From Carposina sasakii (lineage: Eukaryota > Arthropoda > Insecta > Lepidoptera > Carposinidae), in the NCBI GenBank assembly GCA_014607495.2, contig CP053153.1, forward strand, positions 1,178,001 through 1,242,000: a stretch of 64,000 bases of DNA. The letters are read 5' to 3'. Positions 36,401-45,999 of the stretch are shown here, piece after piece. Under the pieces are notes generated by a model. That model ran no database searches and was not told the origin of the DNA. It saw only the letters and a program-made list of their open reading frames with translations. A program made the position numbers and the translations under genes. Position 1 is the first letter of the stretch. Every line of letters starts with the position of its first letter.

Positions 36401-38105
36401 ACGAGGCTCTGACACTAAATAGCTTATAATAACTTTTGAGAATGGCACGGAAACATTGTCTCTTGGATTTGTTACCGGTCGCTAGATTGTTGAATTGTCG
36501 TAAAATAACGGTAGGTTCAATTACAGCGTGGGACTTAATAGGCTAACAAATCTTATTTTCGAAGAAGCAATGTTTGTAAACATTAGAACACTCATACTTG
36601 TAAGATATGAGTGAAATTTGACGTTTTTCCATATCGATTTATCCTACTAAAAAGTTCAGTTTTGTTTTTGCGATATCAGCTTCTTTAGGGTTTTTAAAGT
36701 GCATATTTTATATGATTAGGTACTATTGAATTGAGTAGAAAACTCTTTGGGAACCATTGATGATAATAATACACAAAGCTGTGCCTAATAAAAAAACCTG
36801 ATTTCGTTCTTTCGGATTCTTTCTATTTCTAAATAAATAAAACGTATAAATCCGGGCCTGCCTATATAAGGTATCCGCAACATTAACAATTTGTATTTGA
36901 CCCGAGACAACCAACTCAGTCTCGACCGGACCTTGTACTGATATCTTAAAGAGGGCGATATCGAGCTTTGCGCGACCGGCAATGTACTGCGACAGGCCGA
37001 CGGATCGAATGTATGAATGTTACGTAATAGTGAGTGTTAGATGATGGTCTGTCGTGTGTGCAGAGGCGGCGGGCGAGCTGCTGGCACGGGCGGGGCGCAG
37101 TGTGGGGGCGGTGGGGGAGTGGGCGGCGCGGGGGGGCGGACGCGCGGGGCTGGAGGCGGCTCGGCTCGCGGCCTGGCTAGTGAGGACGGTGCCTGCTGCT
37201 GCAGTGCTCCCGGTGCTGATGGTATGGACTTGTTCTCTATTTAATCGACTTACAAGAAAAATATTCGTCGGTACATGTTTTTTTTTATGTATATTACCTC
37301 AATACATCATTTATGAACCGATTTCGATGTTTTTGGTCGATCGAAATATTCCGACCTGTCACCCTTATATTCCCCTGGCTAGGGTATGAAAAGTGAGACA
37401 GATTAAACTGGTTTTTTCCGGTCTATCGCCCTGGGGTGACAAAATTTGGTGACAGATTGGAATATTCCGTTCTAACTACTCCATTTCGGGTACCTACTCA
37501 GACGTGTTTATAAGTCATATGTCATAAACCGATGGGACGGAAAGCCGACACGATCGAAAAGAGACCAGCGACATATTCTCATATTTTTTCACAATATTTT
37601 ATGTGTATATTTTTAATTTATGTGCATTAAAGTATAAGTATAAATATGTCCTCCATATCAACATCAATAATATGATTATTTTCAGGGGCAGGGCTGCGTA
37701 GCCGCACTGGTCAACATGCTACTTGCATCTCACTCTGTCATGCAGAACGAGGCTATCCTCGCTCTCACTCTACTAGCCATTCACTCCCTCGACAAAAACC
37801 CATCCAAAACCGAACCAGACTTCGATGCGGAAACCAGCTTTGTCACCCAGATAATAAGCTCGGAAATCGGTAAGCACATCGCGGTGTTAATAGACACTAA
37901 CTGCGCGAAAATGCCACTAGAGGTCGCCGAGAATCTTATAGCGCTTTTGGATGTCACGTCGAAGAATAACCAAGTGGTCATAGACTATAGGGAGGCGAAA
38001 GTCAATGAGTCCCTTCAGAAGTTTGTCGACGCGAGAAAGGATTTAAGCGACAACCTCAAGGCTTGCGCTTCTGCGATATTGGTTGTTATCACCGGCACGG
38101 AATAA
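30477..38105 (+). CDS. vimar: SmgGDS / RAP1GDS1 orthologue (vimar), armadillo-repeat GTPase regulator, 8 exons
   Basis: Exons 30477-30483, 30562-31320, 32756-32923, 34195-34386, 35473-35808, 36189-36308, 37064-37221, 37686-38105. All introns are GT-AG and the phases agree (1,1,1,1,1,1,0), giving 719 codons plus TAA. SmgGDS proteins are cytosolic armadillo-repeat chaperones/exchange factors for Rho and Rap GTPases with C-terminal polybasic tails; the Drosophila orthologue vimar is linked to Miro and mitochondrial dynamics. Visible here are helical Leu/Ala-rich ARM repeats through exon 2 (residues 3-256, e.g. ELLKHCCRSIGNLCCDCDAS and KALLNFSIGG), exon 4 (APALLALGNFARAD) and exons 6-8 (QNEAILALTLLAIHSL). 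The protein is longer than the roughly 600-630 aa usual in the family because exon 5 (residues 376-488) carries an acidic Pro/Asn-rich insert. Exons 3, 4, 6 and 7 are strikingly GC-rich. The start is the first ATG and lies in a 7-nt coding exon. Family assignment is by recognition; the exon borders are read from the sequence. Confidence 0.9.
31603..31864. mobile_element. MITE with AATTGAGGCCACCAGAACC ends, copy 1 (vimar intron 2)
   Basis: Inverted ends aattgaggccaccagaacca and its complement. The interior has cccccaagctcaaagccaga. 262 bp; twin at 40740-40972. Confidence 0.8.
32283..32445 (+). pseudogene. Two partial copies of vimar exon 3 start in intron 2
   Basis: Two stretches resemble the 5' end of exon 3 (DSVKTELAVSGG). 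The first follows a tctag acceptor at about 32300 and reads DLVKTELALS, then meets a GTATTG donor: a 30-nt phase 1-1 unit. The second follows aattcag at about 32385 and reads DSVKTSLTLSGDVIA, after which a LINE-type fragment interrupts it. They look like tandem exon duplications, decayed or used as a micro-exon. Confidence 0.55.
32443..32546 (+). repeat. Short cagcctattg-family fragment in vimar intron 2
   Basis: Holds cagcctattgcagtccactg followed by a degenerate 'cccgttttagccatccagtcactt' type tail. It interrupts the second exon 3 duplicate. Confidence 0.6.
33064..33435. mobile_element. MITE with AGCAGGGTTCGAA ends in vimar intron 3
   Basis: Perfect 13-bp inverted ends AGCAGGGTTCGAA followed by ttatcaagataa/tgataattataa. 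The AT-rich interior has a T-run and a gataattatctt palindrome. Related half-elements may lie at 31402-31440 and 31980-32035. Confidence 0.6.
33730..33905 (+). repeat. Dispersed non-coding repeat in vimar intron 3
   Basis: ctcttcccgttgtctgtccc ... tttaaactatgcaccagatt ... gtacccgcacgaagcagggg, a degraded repeat of the same general style as family K. Confidence 0.35.
34108..34152. repeat. Short perfect hairpin just before vimar exon 4
   Basis: Arms agcggaaggtttttta (34108-34123) and its exact complement (34137-34152) flank a 13-nt loop. It ends about 40 nt upstream of the exon 4 acceptor at 34194, so it could fold in the pre-mRNA near the branch point. It could also simply be the core of a small foldback element. 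Confidence 0.6.
34434..34545 (+). pseudogene. Decayed duplicate of the 3' end of vimar exon 4
   Basis: Reads RADKHCSSMMEAGVFATVFG, against RADLHCASMMRDGVFEKLLG at the end of exon 4. The donor site of the functional copy (GGTGAGTG) is GGGGAATG here, so the copy should not splice. A further echo of the flanking intron (gaacgtgtgttatg) occurs near 35010-35050. The main gene reads through 34386 to 35473 without it. Confidence 0.6.
35130..35240 (+). repeat. Degraded dispersed repeat in vimar intron 4
   Basis: aattactgaaccaattcaaa, tgaaatttggtatacaagta and aagccgcgggcgtcagcta. A partial relative lies at 53370-53450 (actgaaccaattgaaatgaa). Confidence 0.4.
35925..36150 (+). repeat. Dispersed repeat M in vimar intron 5
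   Basis: tggatgattgcgctagttac, gtgtatgacaacattttctg, and later actgcatacaaaaaatgtta and cgaaatcaggcatagaaatg. The two halves are separated by about 100 bp. Confidence 0.5.
36345..36500 (+). repeat. Dispersed repeat N (aggctctgacgctaaat), copy 1
   Basis: gacccaaagtcatcctcacc, cgtggtgcaccatgctattt, cgaggctctgacactaaata and gttaccggtcgctagattgt. Follows vimar exon 6 within the intron. Copies at 50085-50200 and 59818-59945. Confidence 0.55.
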
Positions 38106-38109
38106 GCGT

Positions 38110-38955
38110 GCCTTTACCACGGATAGAGATGGTGAATGTGAATGATTCATTCGAATGAGCTAATATTCGATTGTGGGAAAGAGGCATTCGATATATAGCC
38201 ATTTGATGGCCTATTAAACTGCACCATTCGAATGATTTTTCATGACTAGCATGGATTAAATGAAATCACCAAAATAAATCTATAAATTAGAACAGGCAGT
38301 TCTTCTAGTATTCCATGTTTTTCATGATCATCTATATTTCCATTCTATATTTTAATTCAAATGAATGAAGGATTTTCTGACGACTATTAAAAGTAAAAAA
38401 AATGTACAAATCACCTGGATAGATGGCATGAGCGCATCACCATCCAGAAAATTCTGTTTTGTCATTGTACACGTACAGGAGGAGCAGATAGGGGGGGTGA
38501 TGCGCTCACGACTTCTATTTTGGACAGTTATTTAACTTGTCAGAAAATCACTAATTACTTCGGTAAAAAAAATCATTCGACTTTGAATCAATCGAATGAT
38601 TCGATTATAGATTTTGGGCACAACAGCCAATCTCTAGCTACGGTTGCGTGTGATGTCCATCAATAACATTCATTGGTACGTGATGACAATGAATTTGAAT
38701 TCTGGGTCGCGCATACATAACAACGTAGCTTTGTGGAAAGCTATACAACGTTGCTTTAACATAATTATATTGTTGTATAGTTTTATAATTGGAAAATCAT
38801 CTTTCCTATGAAAAGCTTCTAAATATGATTAAATTACCATAATGCAAATGGCGTCGCCGAGTATTTCCACACTCCTCTTCTAAATAACTACACGTTAAAT
38901 AACCTTTTCCTAAAATCCGCTTTCTAATCTTAATCTAGTCATAAATTAATTTAAT
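38110..38955. other. vimar 3' UTR region and beyond
   Basis: Has an attcattcgaatg-rich stretch at each end (38140-38240, 38570-38605) and an inverted gcgcatcacc/ggtgatgcgc pair (38431, 38496), so a degraded foldback element may lie here. No gene seen. Confidence 0.4.
38273..38278 (+). promoter_or_regulatory. Candidate poly(A) signal of vimar
   Basis: AATAAA lies about 170 bp after the vimar stop codon. It is the first canonical hexamer seen on the plus strand downstream. Actual cleavage is not shown. Confidence 0.4.
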
Positions 38956-38959
38956 AATT

Positions 38960-39105
38960 GGTCGATTCCGGCAGTCACACTTAAACCTAAACGTAAAATT
39001 AGTCCTACCTGTCCTTTTCTCTCTCAGCCATTTATGTTAAGAACGGAGAGAGATAGACCTGACTAAGATTAGGTTTAGGTTTAAGTGTGACTGCCGGAAT
39101 GGACC
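38960..39105. mobile_element. 146-bp MITE with GGTCNATTCCGGCAGTC ends, copy 1
   Basis: Inverted arms of about 45 bp (cagtcacacttaaacctaaa and its complement) around an agagagaaaagg core. A twin of the same length is at 44456-44601. It lies downstream of vimar. Confidence 0.8.
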
Positions 39106-39109
39106 ATAA

Positions 39110-40735
39110 TGTCTTAATTCACTTGCTAGAAATATTTTGAGCATTTTCTAATGTTAAGAGGATATTAAGTAATTTGTAATTTCGCTATTCGAACTCTCGC
39201 ATTTCAATTAGCTTTTTAATTATAGGATTGGACCAGAAAATAGATTATAATACCTTCCCTATCTATGTATAAGAAACATACACTTGACCAGCAGACTGAT
39301 TTTATAAAGCGACGGGCAACTGAAATATCCGAAGGTAGAAAGTCGAATGAAAAAATATTTATTATATAATAATATTCTTTAAACCAGGGGTTCTACGATC
39401 CGAAGTCACAAAATCAGTCTGCTTTATTTAATCGAGTTATCTGCGTACTTCACGAGTGTTTTCTTCAATTTATATAAGGTATATTATGTACTGTGTTCCT
39501 TTTAAATCGTGATGATGTAAAAGTATAAAAAATAAGTTGTAACCTTTAATAATAATGGAAATCGCGTTTCCATACAAGCTTGAAACCCCTTACAACCCCT
39601 TTTTTTCGCTTAGAAAATTTGCCCCTATGTCGATTGTCAGGCCCCAATTTAGAGTCTAGCTAGATTATATTTGTACCTATACTAAAAACCATAATTCGAG
39701 AAACTAGTTTGACAAGTTAGTGACAGATAAGGGGTTACCAGAATCAGAAAAAAATAAATAGTGACGTTATAGTCGATTTCGATAATTGTCGATATGATTA
39801 TAATCAATTAAGACTTGACTGTAAATTGTTTAAATTGACAAAATTTATAATATAAAATAATATTATAGTTAATTTTATCTCCAATAAAGAATAAATGCTC
39901 ATGCTGGAACCCGAATACTAATGTACGTATTGCAAAAACGTTCCGTAAAAGTGATGCTAGGAAAGATTTTACCTACGTTTTTCGGCAGAATTATAACATT
40001 TGTTCTCTAGTATTATTACTCCAGCAGAGTCAAGTAGTTTACTTCTGAAAAAAGAGTGCTATCAGCAATATGAAATCATTCAGACACTTTCATCGTTCGA
40101 AATTAAAAGGAAATAATATTACGAACGCCAAAAATAGTAACAAGCAATTTTCTTGTATTGTACTGCAAATTAATTATCAATTTGATTATTTTAATAAAAT
40201 ATTACACCAATCTGTATTAAATAAAAAATGTATAAATATCGATACGAACAGCATTAACCCGACCATGGCAACATTTGTGCAAAATGAACTGTCAAACTAG
40301 TCTCTCGAATTATGGTTTCGAGTATAATTTCATTTAAATCGATTCAGTAGTTTAGGCGTTATTGCGTATCATACCTACTTAGTTAGTTTTGCATTTATAA
40401 TATTCCTAAGATAACACTCTTACATCAGAATAACACATAGGCTGTTATAACTGAACTGAAGTGGTGTTGTATTACTATTGCATCTACAAAATCACGTGTT
40501 AAGAGAAACGCAATATATCTATGAAATAATAAACATAATATAAACTAAATACAGAGCAATACAATATGAAATACTCAGTACAATGTAACCACGTGGTTTG
40601 GTGTTAATTTGTAATTTATAGAGATGTCACATATTTTTCTTATGCAATATTGTAAGAGAATTTTTATAGTAATTTTAATGTCATTATTACATAGATTCAC
40701 TTGACATTTGTCATTATAATTAGTTATTTATGTGT
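39110..40735. other. AT-rich gap, no gene seen
   Basis: The 76-codon ORF at 40070-40300 is Asn/Lys/Ile-rich as expected by chance in AT-rich DNA. Confidence 0.45.
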
Positions 40736-40739
40736 AAAT

Positions 40740-40972
40740 AATTGAGGCCACCAGAACCAGAGTAGCCCAAACCACAATGCCCCTTTCAAACCCCCAAGCT
40801 CAAAGCCAGAGTGGCTCAAAGGTAATTTCAGTAAACAATCATAGATGACATAAAAAAAATATGTTGTGGCATCTTGATTCTTATTAAAATATTAATAGAG
40901 CATAGTATTTTGGCATATATCCACATATTGGTATTTTGTATTTGGGCCACTCTGGTTCTGGTGGCCTCAATT
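40740..40972. mobile_element. MITE with AATTGAGGCCACCAGAACC ends, copy 2
   Basis: As 31603-31864 but lacking about 29 bp of the interior (tttgtgaaaatattag region). Otherwise almost identical. Confidence 0.8.
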
Positions 40973-40974
40973 TA

Positions 40975-41770
40975 ATAATACATTCGTGCTATAAACTTAA
41001 GTTTATTTTTATTAAATTAGTAAACACAGTGTTATTATTACAAAAGACATTGTTTAACTCTCTAAATTTTATCAAATCCAAATCGTTTATTTGCCAAGAA
41101 TAGGTACAAGTAAGGTCTTAAATAATATTAATAAATGTTCTTACTATTCCGCTTAAATACATTAGCTATTAGCATGCAAAACGTTTTTCCAAAAATTCAT
41201 TGACGCTATAGAAACAGTAATCAATCAGCCACTCTCTCAAGTTCCTTATCATGATATCAATAGAGCCTACCAGAACAGATATTCTATACACTATTGCTGT
41301 CATTTTAAACAGTGGTTGACTTCAGACGCGGTTTTGTCTGATTTGGTGGTAACACCGCGTGTTTTAAAAACCAATTATTTGTTTTCTTCGAAAAAATATC
41401 TCGATCTGCTTGTGTTTGACACAACTGGCGGTCATTTGTCATTTTTAGTATTTTTGTATCGCCAGTAGAATAGTTGTATACTTAATTATTTATTGCATTT
41501 TTGAATAAGTATTGTCATTATTCTAATATGTAGCTATAATTATGTACCTATTTTGTATAAAAATATTTATATGTAAGAATCCCGATAGTGCACTTATTGT
41601 AATAATTTCGCTTGTTACTCTGTTAAAAGTAAATTATATTTTATCTTAAGCGTAAAATTTTAGATATAAATATGTAGTACTTATATAAGTATAAGGCGCT
41701 TTATTCGAATTCAGGCGCTAATTTCGCACTGTCCAAAGACAATCTCGAATTAATAGCATTGAATACTATT
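40975..41770. other. AT-rich gap, no gene seen
   Basis: No coding or strong repeat signal. Confidence 0.45.
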
Positions 41771-41860
41771 TATTATACTATACGCCAACCCTCCTGGCAC
41801 ACGCCGTCATAGAACGTTATATGACAGCGCGTGCCAGGAGCGTTGGCGTGTAGTATAGTG
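41771..41860. repeat. Hairpin with CTATACTACACGCCAAC ends
   Basis: Arms tacgccaaccctcctggcac and gtgccaggagcgttggcgtg are nearly complementary, with a ggcaca/gcgcgt mismatch zone. Small foldback MITE or hairpin. Confidence 0.65.
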
Positions 41861-41949
41861 CCCGAAACGCGGCAGTAGGCTCACTCTTTACGTGGTCTAT
41901 TAAAGCTAGGTGGGGAAAAGTGAGTGTGTAATTTGCACACCTTTTAACA

Positions 41950-42175
41950 TACATACATAATACACGCACGGCTGTGTTTCCCGAATTGGGGTGGCCGGAG
42001 CGGCAAAGTCACGAAGGGGATCAGTCCTACAGAGGGAGGGCAGATGTAAATGATCATGACAAACCGCTAGCTCATCGCCTGAGAGATCACCTCTGAGTTC
42101 CTTGATCGACTCTTACGACATACAAGAAAGGGAATGCAGTTGAAGTATTCTGCAGCCCCGCATCAGCAACTTCTT
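41950..42175 (+). repeat. Family-J repeat, nearly complete
   Basis: cacggctgtgtttcccgaat, ggtggccggagcggcaaagt, cagatgtaaatgatcatgac, gctcatcgcctgagagatca and cgactcttacgacatacaag. Confidence 0.6.
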
Positions 42176-42437
42176 TCGAGTAGGTACCTATAAAATGGGC
42201 GTGTTTATATTTATGTATGTGTATGTAAAGATTGTTAAGCGACCTCTTCTTAATTCTTTTTTGTCATAGCTACTTGTGAAAACAAATCCATACTTTCAAT
42301 GCTTACATTGTAAACTAGATACCTATTTGAGCTTTACACAAATTACCAGACTTATAAAATTTCTAAAATACACAATACAAATTGTTATTGCACTGTATTG
42401 TCTTTATTGTATTACGGACCAACGTTAAGACTCCTAT

Positions 42438-42692
42438 AATGTCAAAGGCATATTGTAAAACACGCCGTACGACAAAACGGCTAGGCATTTTGGATTGTAG
42501 GTAGGTAGGTACCTAGGTACTTATCGTTTTAGAGGGACACAGCCTGCCTTCTTGCTTAATTATAATCAAAATTCTATTCAAGCGTTCCAACATAACGTAA
42601 TAACAATTACGAATCCGTAAGGATTTTCTTCATATTATTTAAAATGCCTAGCCGTTTTGTAAAACGGCGGGTTCTACAATATGCCTTCGATA
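42438..42692. repeat. Inverted repeat with arms of about 50 bp
   Basis: Left aaggcatattgtaaaacacg ... acggctaggcatttt pairs with right aaaatgcctagccgttttgt ... ctacaatatgcctt. The 150-bp interior includes a gtaggtaggtaggtac run. Confidence 0.65.
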
Positions 42693-42879
42693 TATACACT
42701 ACCGGCGGCCTAGGTAATCGTCTTTGATATCGGCTTCAAGTTTCCCCTATTAGTTAGGAAAGTGGGACAGATCAAACATCTTTTTCCGGTCGGTAATCTT
42801 AAGGGGACAAAAAAAGGTTCATACATTGGTTTTAGTTGTTAGTTAGTTGGTTCGGTAGATAGAACTAACATGGAAAACT

Positions 42880-43110
42880 AATCCTGATGATGCCACGGGT
42901 GTTGGCGAAACATATGTCGATTAAAATTTTAATTGGTTTTCGGATTAGCAGCTATGTATTTATGGTTGCATGCTAGGTGCTTGGATCTGGCTTCTCGTTG
43001 CGACTGTAGTGTCTTGTGTTCGTGATCATGAGTAGGCAGATCCGAGGATCAGCGGAGGGTATAGGGCCCGGTGGCGGGCGATCCCTCAATAGAGACAAAA
43101 AGGGTGACAA
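42880..43110 (+). repeat. Dispersed repeat O fragment
   Basis: tgatgatgccacgggtgttg, cgaaacatatgtcgatt, gctaggtgcttggatctggc, then gggcccggtggcgggcgatc. Confidence 0.5.
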
Positions 43111-43352
43111 ATCGGAATATTCCGTATTTCCTCTAGACAATGTTTGTCGGACAAGTTTGATGAATTGCCGTGCCGCCGTGTGTTTAGGAACCATTGGGCA
43201 CATACGAGTATTAATATTGTGTTATTGCATTTTATTATAGCTATAGATTTCTGCTATAATTAATAATTAAATGAATTTCAAAATTAATACCATGTAAGTA
43301 CGTAGGTACATAGTCGCGGCGGATCTTATGGTCTGTAAAGTTCCTCTTATAG

Positions 43353-43372
43353 TGTATATATATATATATATA
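43353..43372. repeat. (TA)n microsatellite
   Basis: About nine TA units in tandem, just before the repeat at 43383. Confidence 0.9.
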
Positions 43373-43382
43373 TAAATACATA

Positions 43383-43606
43383 GACATCAGCCTATTGCAG
43401 TCCACACTGCTGGACGTAGGCCTCTCCCAGGGCACGATACAAGGCTATTGTGGGTTTTGACCCATAGGTCATCATCACGCTGGGCAGGCGGGTTGGTGAC
43501 CGCAGTATGATTGTAGGACTATGTTGCCGACACGGGAGGCGCTAGTGCCCACCTCCCGGAAACCCTTAATGCTGGTGCTGTTCTACTCAGCTGACACCAC
43601 ACGGTA
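43383..43606 (+). repeat. SINE/LINE-3' fragment (cagcctattg family), copy 2
   Basis: Matches 22968-23222 through the gggaggcgct and cacctcccggaaaccctta blocks to tgacaccacacggt. It is preceded by a (TA)9 microsatellite. Confidence 0.65.
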
Positions 43607-44139
43607 TAGATATAAACAGTACCTACATAAGGAACCTAATTCGAAAGTCCCTGACATAACAGTGACATTTTTACACACAAGTGACAAACGAACTAACTAT
43701 ACCGTATAACTATATAAGATCCGTCGCGATAATGTATTTGTATTATTATACCCAATATGTAACTACTTAGGTAGTTTCATAATAACAACTTATGCCTACC
43801 CACTAACGGCCAATTTCTATACTAGAGATCAATGAGGTAACACACATAAAAAAAACTTACAGACGAATTGATAACCTCTCTTTTTGAAGTCGGTTAAAAG
43901 AATATCGGATTCTTTTCTTCCTAATTTGAAATTTTGTATGAAAACAATTGAAGATTAAATCTGAAATATGCAAAAAATCTCTCAAGATCAGTTATAGAAA
44001 TTGGCGGTAAGTGGTTCCAGTATTCATTCACACATCTTAGCATCCGTAGATGTTACTTTCCCAGATGTGTGTAATGTGTAGGTGCAGTGATTTAGTCGTC
44101 AATGGAGAGTCGTTTACAGGGTCTCTATATAGAGTATAG

Positions 44140-44350
44140 TCGGATATTTCACCGTTTCGCTTAGTGTATCCCTTCTGTTACATTACATCCTGTGGAAAGT
44201 GGAAATAGGTGACTGCCAATAAATTGTGTATGTATTTTAATATAGGTAGTAGTAACAAAAGGGCTATGTTCAGCAAAATGTTACGAAAATAGCAGACTAT
44301 AGGGAACCAGAAAACGTGAGTCTCGAAATTACACGTTCATCCACAGGGGA
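44140..44350. repeat. Degraded ACAGGGTGTAAC-family debris
   Basis: Contains tttcgcttagtgtatccctt with ttacatcctgt, then agtaacaaaagggctatgtt and agactatagggaacc: scrambled, mutated pieces of the MITE family. Confidence 0.4.
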
Positions 44351-44455
44351 CGAATACAAAAGGTAGGTAAATAACAAAATAAACAGACAAATAATTATGT
44401 AGCTACTACCACAAATTTTATAATTACGTAATACCTAGCTACACTAATATATTAT

Positions 44456-44601
44456 GGTCTATTCCGGCAGTCACACTTAAACCTAAACGTAAAATTAGTC
44501 CTATCAGTCCTTTTCTCTCTCAGCCATTTATGTTAAGAGCGGAGAGAGATAGACCTAACTAAGATTAGGTTTAGGTTTAAGTGTGACTGCTAGAATCGAC
44601 C
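44456..44601. mobile_element. 146-bp MITE with GGTCNATTCCGGCAGTC ends, copy 2
   Basis: Near-identical and equal in length to 38960-39105. It ends 45 bp before the 74-codon ORF. Confidence 0.8.
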
Positions 44602-44646
44602 CTATTATGTATTTTAAGTTACGTAGGTATTACATTTTGCCACAAC

Positions 44647-44871
44647 ATGTTCTACTTAGGTTTTCTATTTCCATTAACGATAGTTGACGCGCTCGTGGAC
44701 ATTGCTGCGGCGACGGCGGCACCCACATCGGCACCTATAGTACTAGTGGGCGGTATGCAAGCCGCCACCACAGGGCTAGGAACGGTCATTTCTGCCACCC
44801 TACGTACTGTGTTCCAGATGTCCATTGTAGCGGTTACAGATTACCTGAAAATCAATATTACAAATGTCTAG
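44647..44871 (+). CDS. Possible small single-exon gene, 74 aa, hydrophobic or secreted
   Basis: The ORF starts MFYLGFLFPLTIVDALVDIA, a signal-peptide-like or membrane segment, continues with Ala/Thr/Pro-rich sequence (AAATAAPTSAPIVLVGG) and ends in an NITNV N-glycosylation-type motif. Codon third positions are more G/C-rich than the surroundings. AATAAA follows the stop by about 16 bp, and a perfect 16-bp stem lies just after it. It sits between a 146-bp MITE and the hairpin, so it could also be a chance ORF or an element fragment. No family is recognised. Confidence 0.3.
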   Translation: MFYLGFLFPLTIVDALVDIAAATAAPTSAPIVLVGGMQAATTGLGTVISATLRTVFQMSIVAVTDYLKINITNV

Positions 44872-44902
44872 TTAGTGATTTAATCGGGAAAATAAATAAC
44901 GA

Positions 44903-44952
44903 ATTCCCGTTCGTCCCCCTCGGGGGACGAAGTCTAGGGGACGAACGGGAAT
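44903..44952. repeat. Perfect 16-bp stem with nested palindrome
   Basis: attcccgttcgtcccc pairs exactly with ggggacgaacgggaat across an 18-nt loop that itself holds ctcggggg. It lies about 30 bp after the 74-codon ORF. Confidence 0.75.
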
Positions 44953-45299
44953 ACACGATTTAATGATTGGCTGACAGAGAACGCGTAACCTGTTTGGCAT
45001 GTACCTACTTCTATACATTATTTCTTGTAAAGAGGAATGCTCGGAAAGTATTTTCAGAATTTTCTCCGGGTGATCTAAAGTTTACATAGACGAACAATTA
45101 CAATATTTTTTCAAGAACAAGTAGGCCTATCGCCTTTCTTCATAAAAAGATTTCCCCACAAAAAAAAATGTTTTACACGGACGACGGACCGATATTTTTT
45201 TAGATTAGTGCGTTCAACCTAAACTCTTCACCTTCTCAGTATGTAGAAATAAAAAGATTCAAATACCTACCTAGGTAAGTAGGTATAACTTTAAATAGG

Positions 45300-45372
45300 A
45301 ATTAATAGACGGAGGAATATTGCCCCGATCCCAAATGAATGGAATCAGGGCAGGCAGATTATGATGATGAAA
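45300..45372 (+). repeat. LINE 3' tail fragment
   Basis: gccccgatcccaaatgaatggaatcagggcaggcagattatgatgatg is the plus-strand counterpart of the relic at 47680. Confidence 0.5.
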
Positions 45373-45527
45373 ATGCATATAGGCATAGAGGAATGATATA
45401 GGTTAAGTACCTAGCTATAAAAGAAAACCTCAAAAGATATAATAAAATAGTAATAATAACTAAGGGCGATTATTCAAATATGTAGTGATAATATAGGCTA
45501 AATGAAGGATAAATTGATGCTGCCTTA

Positions 45528-45606
45528 CTTGACCCGGTACCTCAGTGGTTAGAGCACAGATTACACCCTAGGGGGTGATCTGTGTGTTAGAGCTATCGGG
45601 ATGAAA
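45528..45606 (+). repeat. tRNA-like SINE head, degenerate copy
   Basis: Starts tgacccggtacctcagtggttagag, then diverges into an acaccctagggggtg stem. A-box-like only; B box lost. Confidence 0.45.
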
Positions 45607-45665
45607 AATAATGTTGCCAATATGTAGTTTAGAAAAGAGATGGTAAAATTCGTCATCCGAAAAAT

Positions 45666-45770
45666 TGACCCGGTAGCTCAGTGGTTAGAGCGGCTGGCAC
45701 GGTTTGCAGTGGTCGTGGGTTCGATTCCCACTCGGGTGAAGAATTTTTTCCATTTCTTTATAAATAATTT
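45666..45770 (+). repeat. tRNA-derived SINE head with intact A and B boxes
   Basis: gacccggtagctcagtggtt (A box) and gggttcgattcccac (B box and T arm) fold as acceptor ACCCG/CGGGT, D arm GCTC/GAGC and T arm GTGGG/CCCAC, but the anticodon arm is abnormal. The shared tail ttttttccatttctttat follows. Not a functional tRNA gene. Confidence 0.6.
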
Positions 45771-45920
45771 TATAATATGTATATAATATCTTGACTAAGA
45801 TAAATTTATAAAAACACTTCTTCATTAATATAATCCGTTAGGATATGGTTGATCGTTTTATCTTTAAACATTGTTCTGAGGGATTCAGTTTGTTTGCCGA
45901 GATTTGGCTAGTGTACTGTA

Positions 45921-45995
45921 GAGCGGCTGGCACGGTTTACAGTGGCGGAGGGTTCGATTCCCACTCGGGTGAAGAAATTTTTCCATTTCTTTATT
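45921..45995 (+). repeat. tRNA-derived SINE, 5'-truncated copy
   Basis: Keeps agagcggctggcacggttta, the B box ggttcgattcccac and the ttttccatttctttat tail. The A box is missing. Confidence 0.5.
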
Positions 45996-45999
45996 AATA

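Noticed and set aside
45666..45738. A functional tRNA gene
   Set aside because: Acceptor, D and T arms pair, but the anticodon arm is not tRNA-like and truncated relatives with a shared non-tRNA tail show that it is a SINE head.
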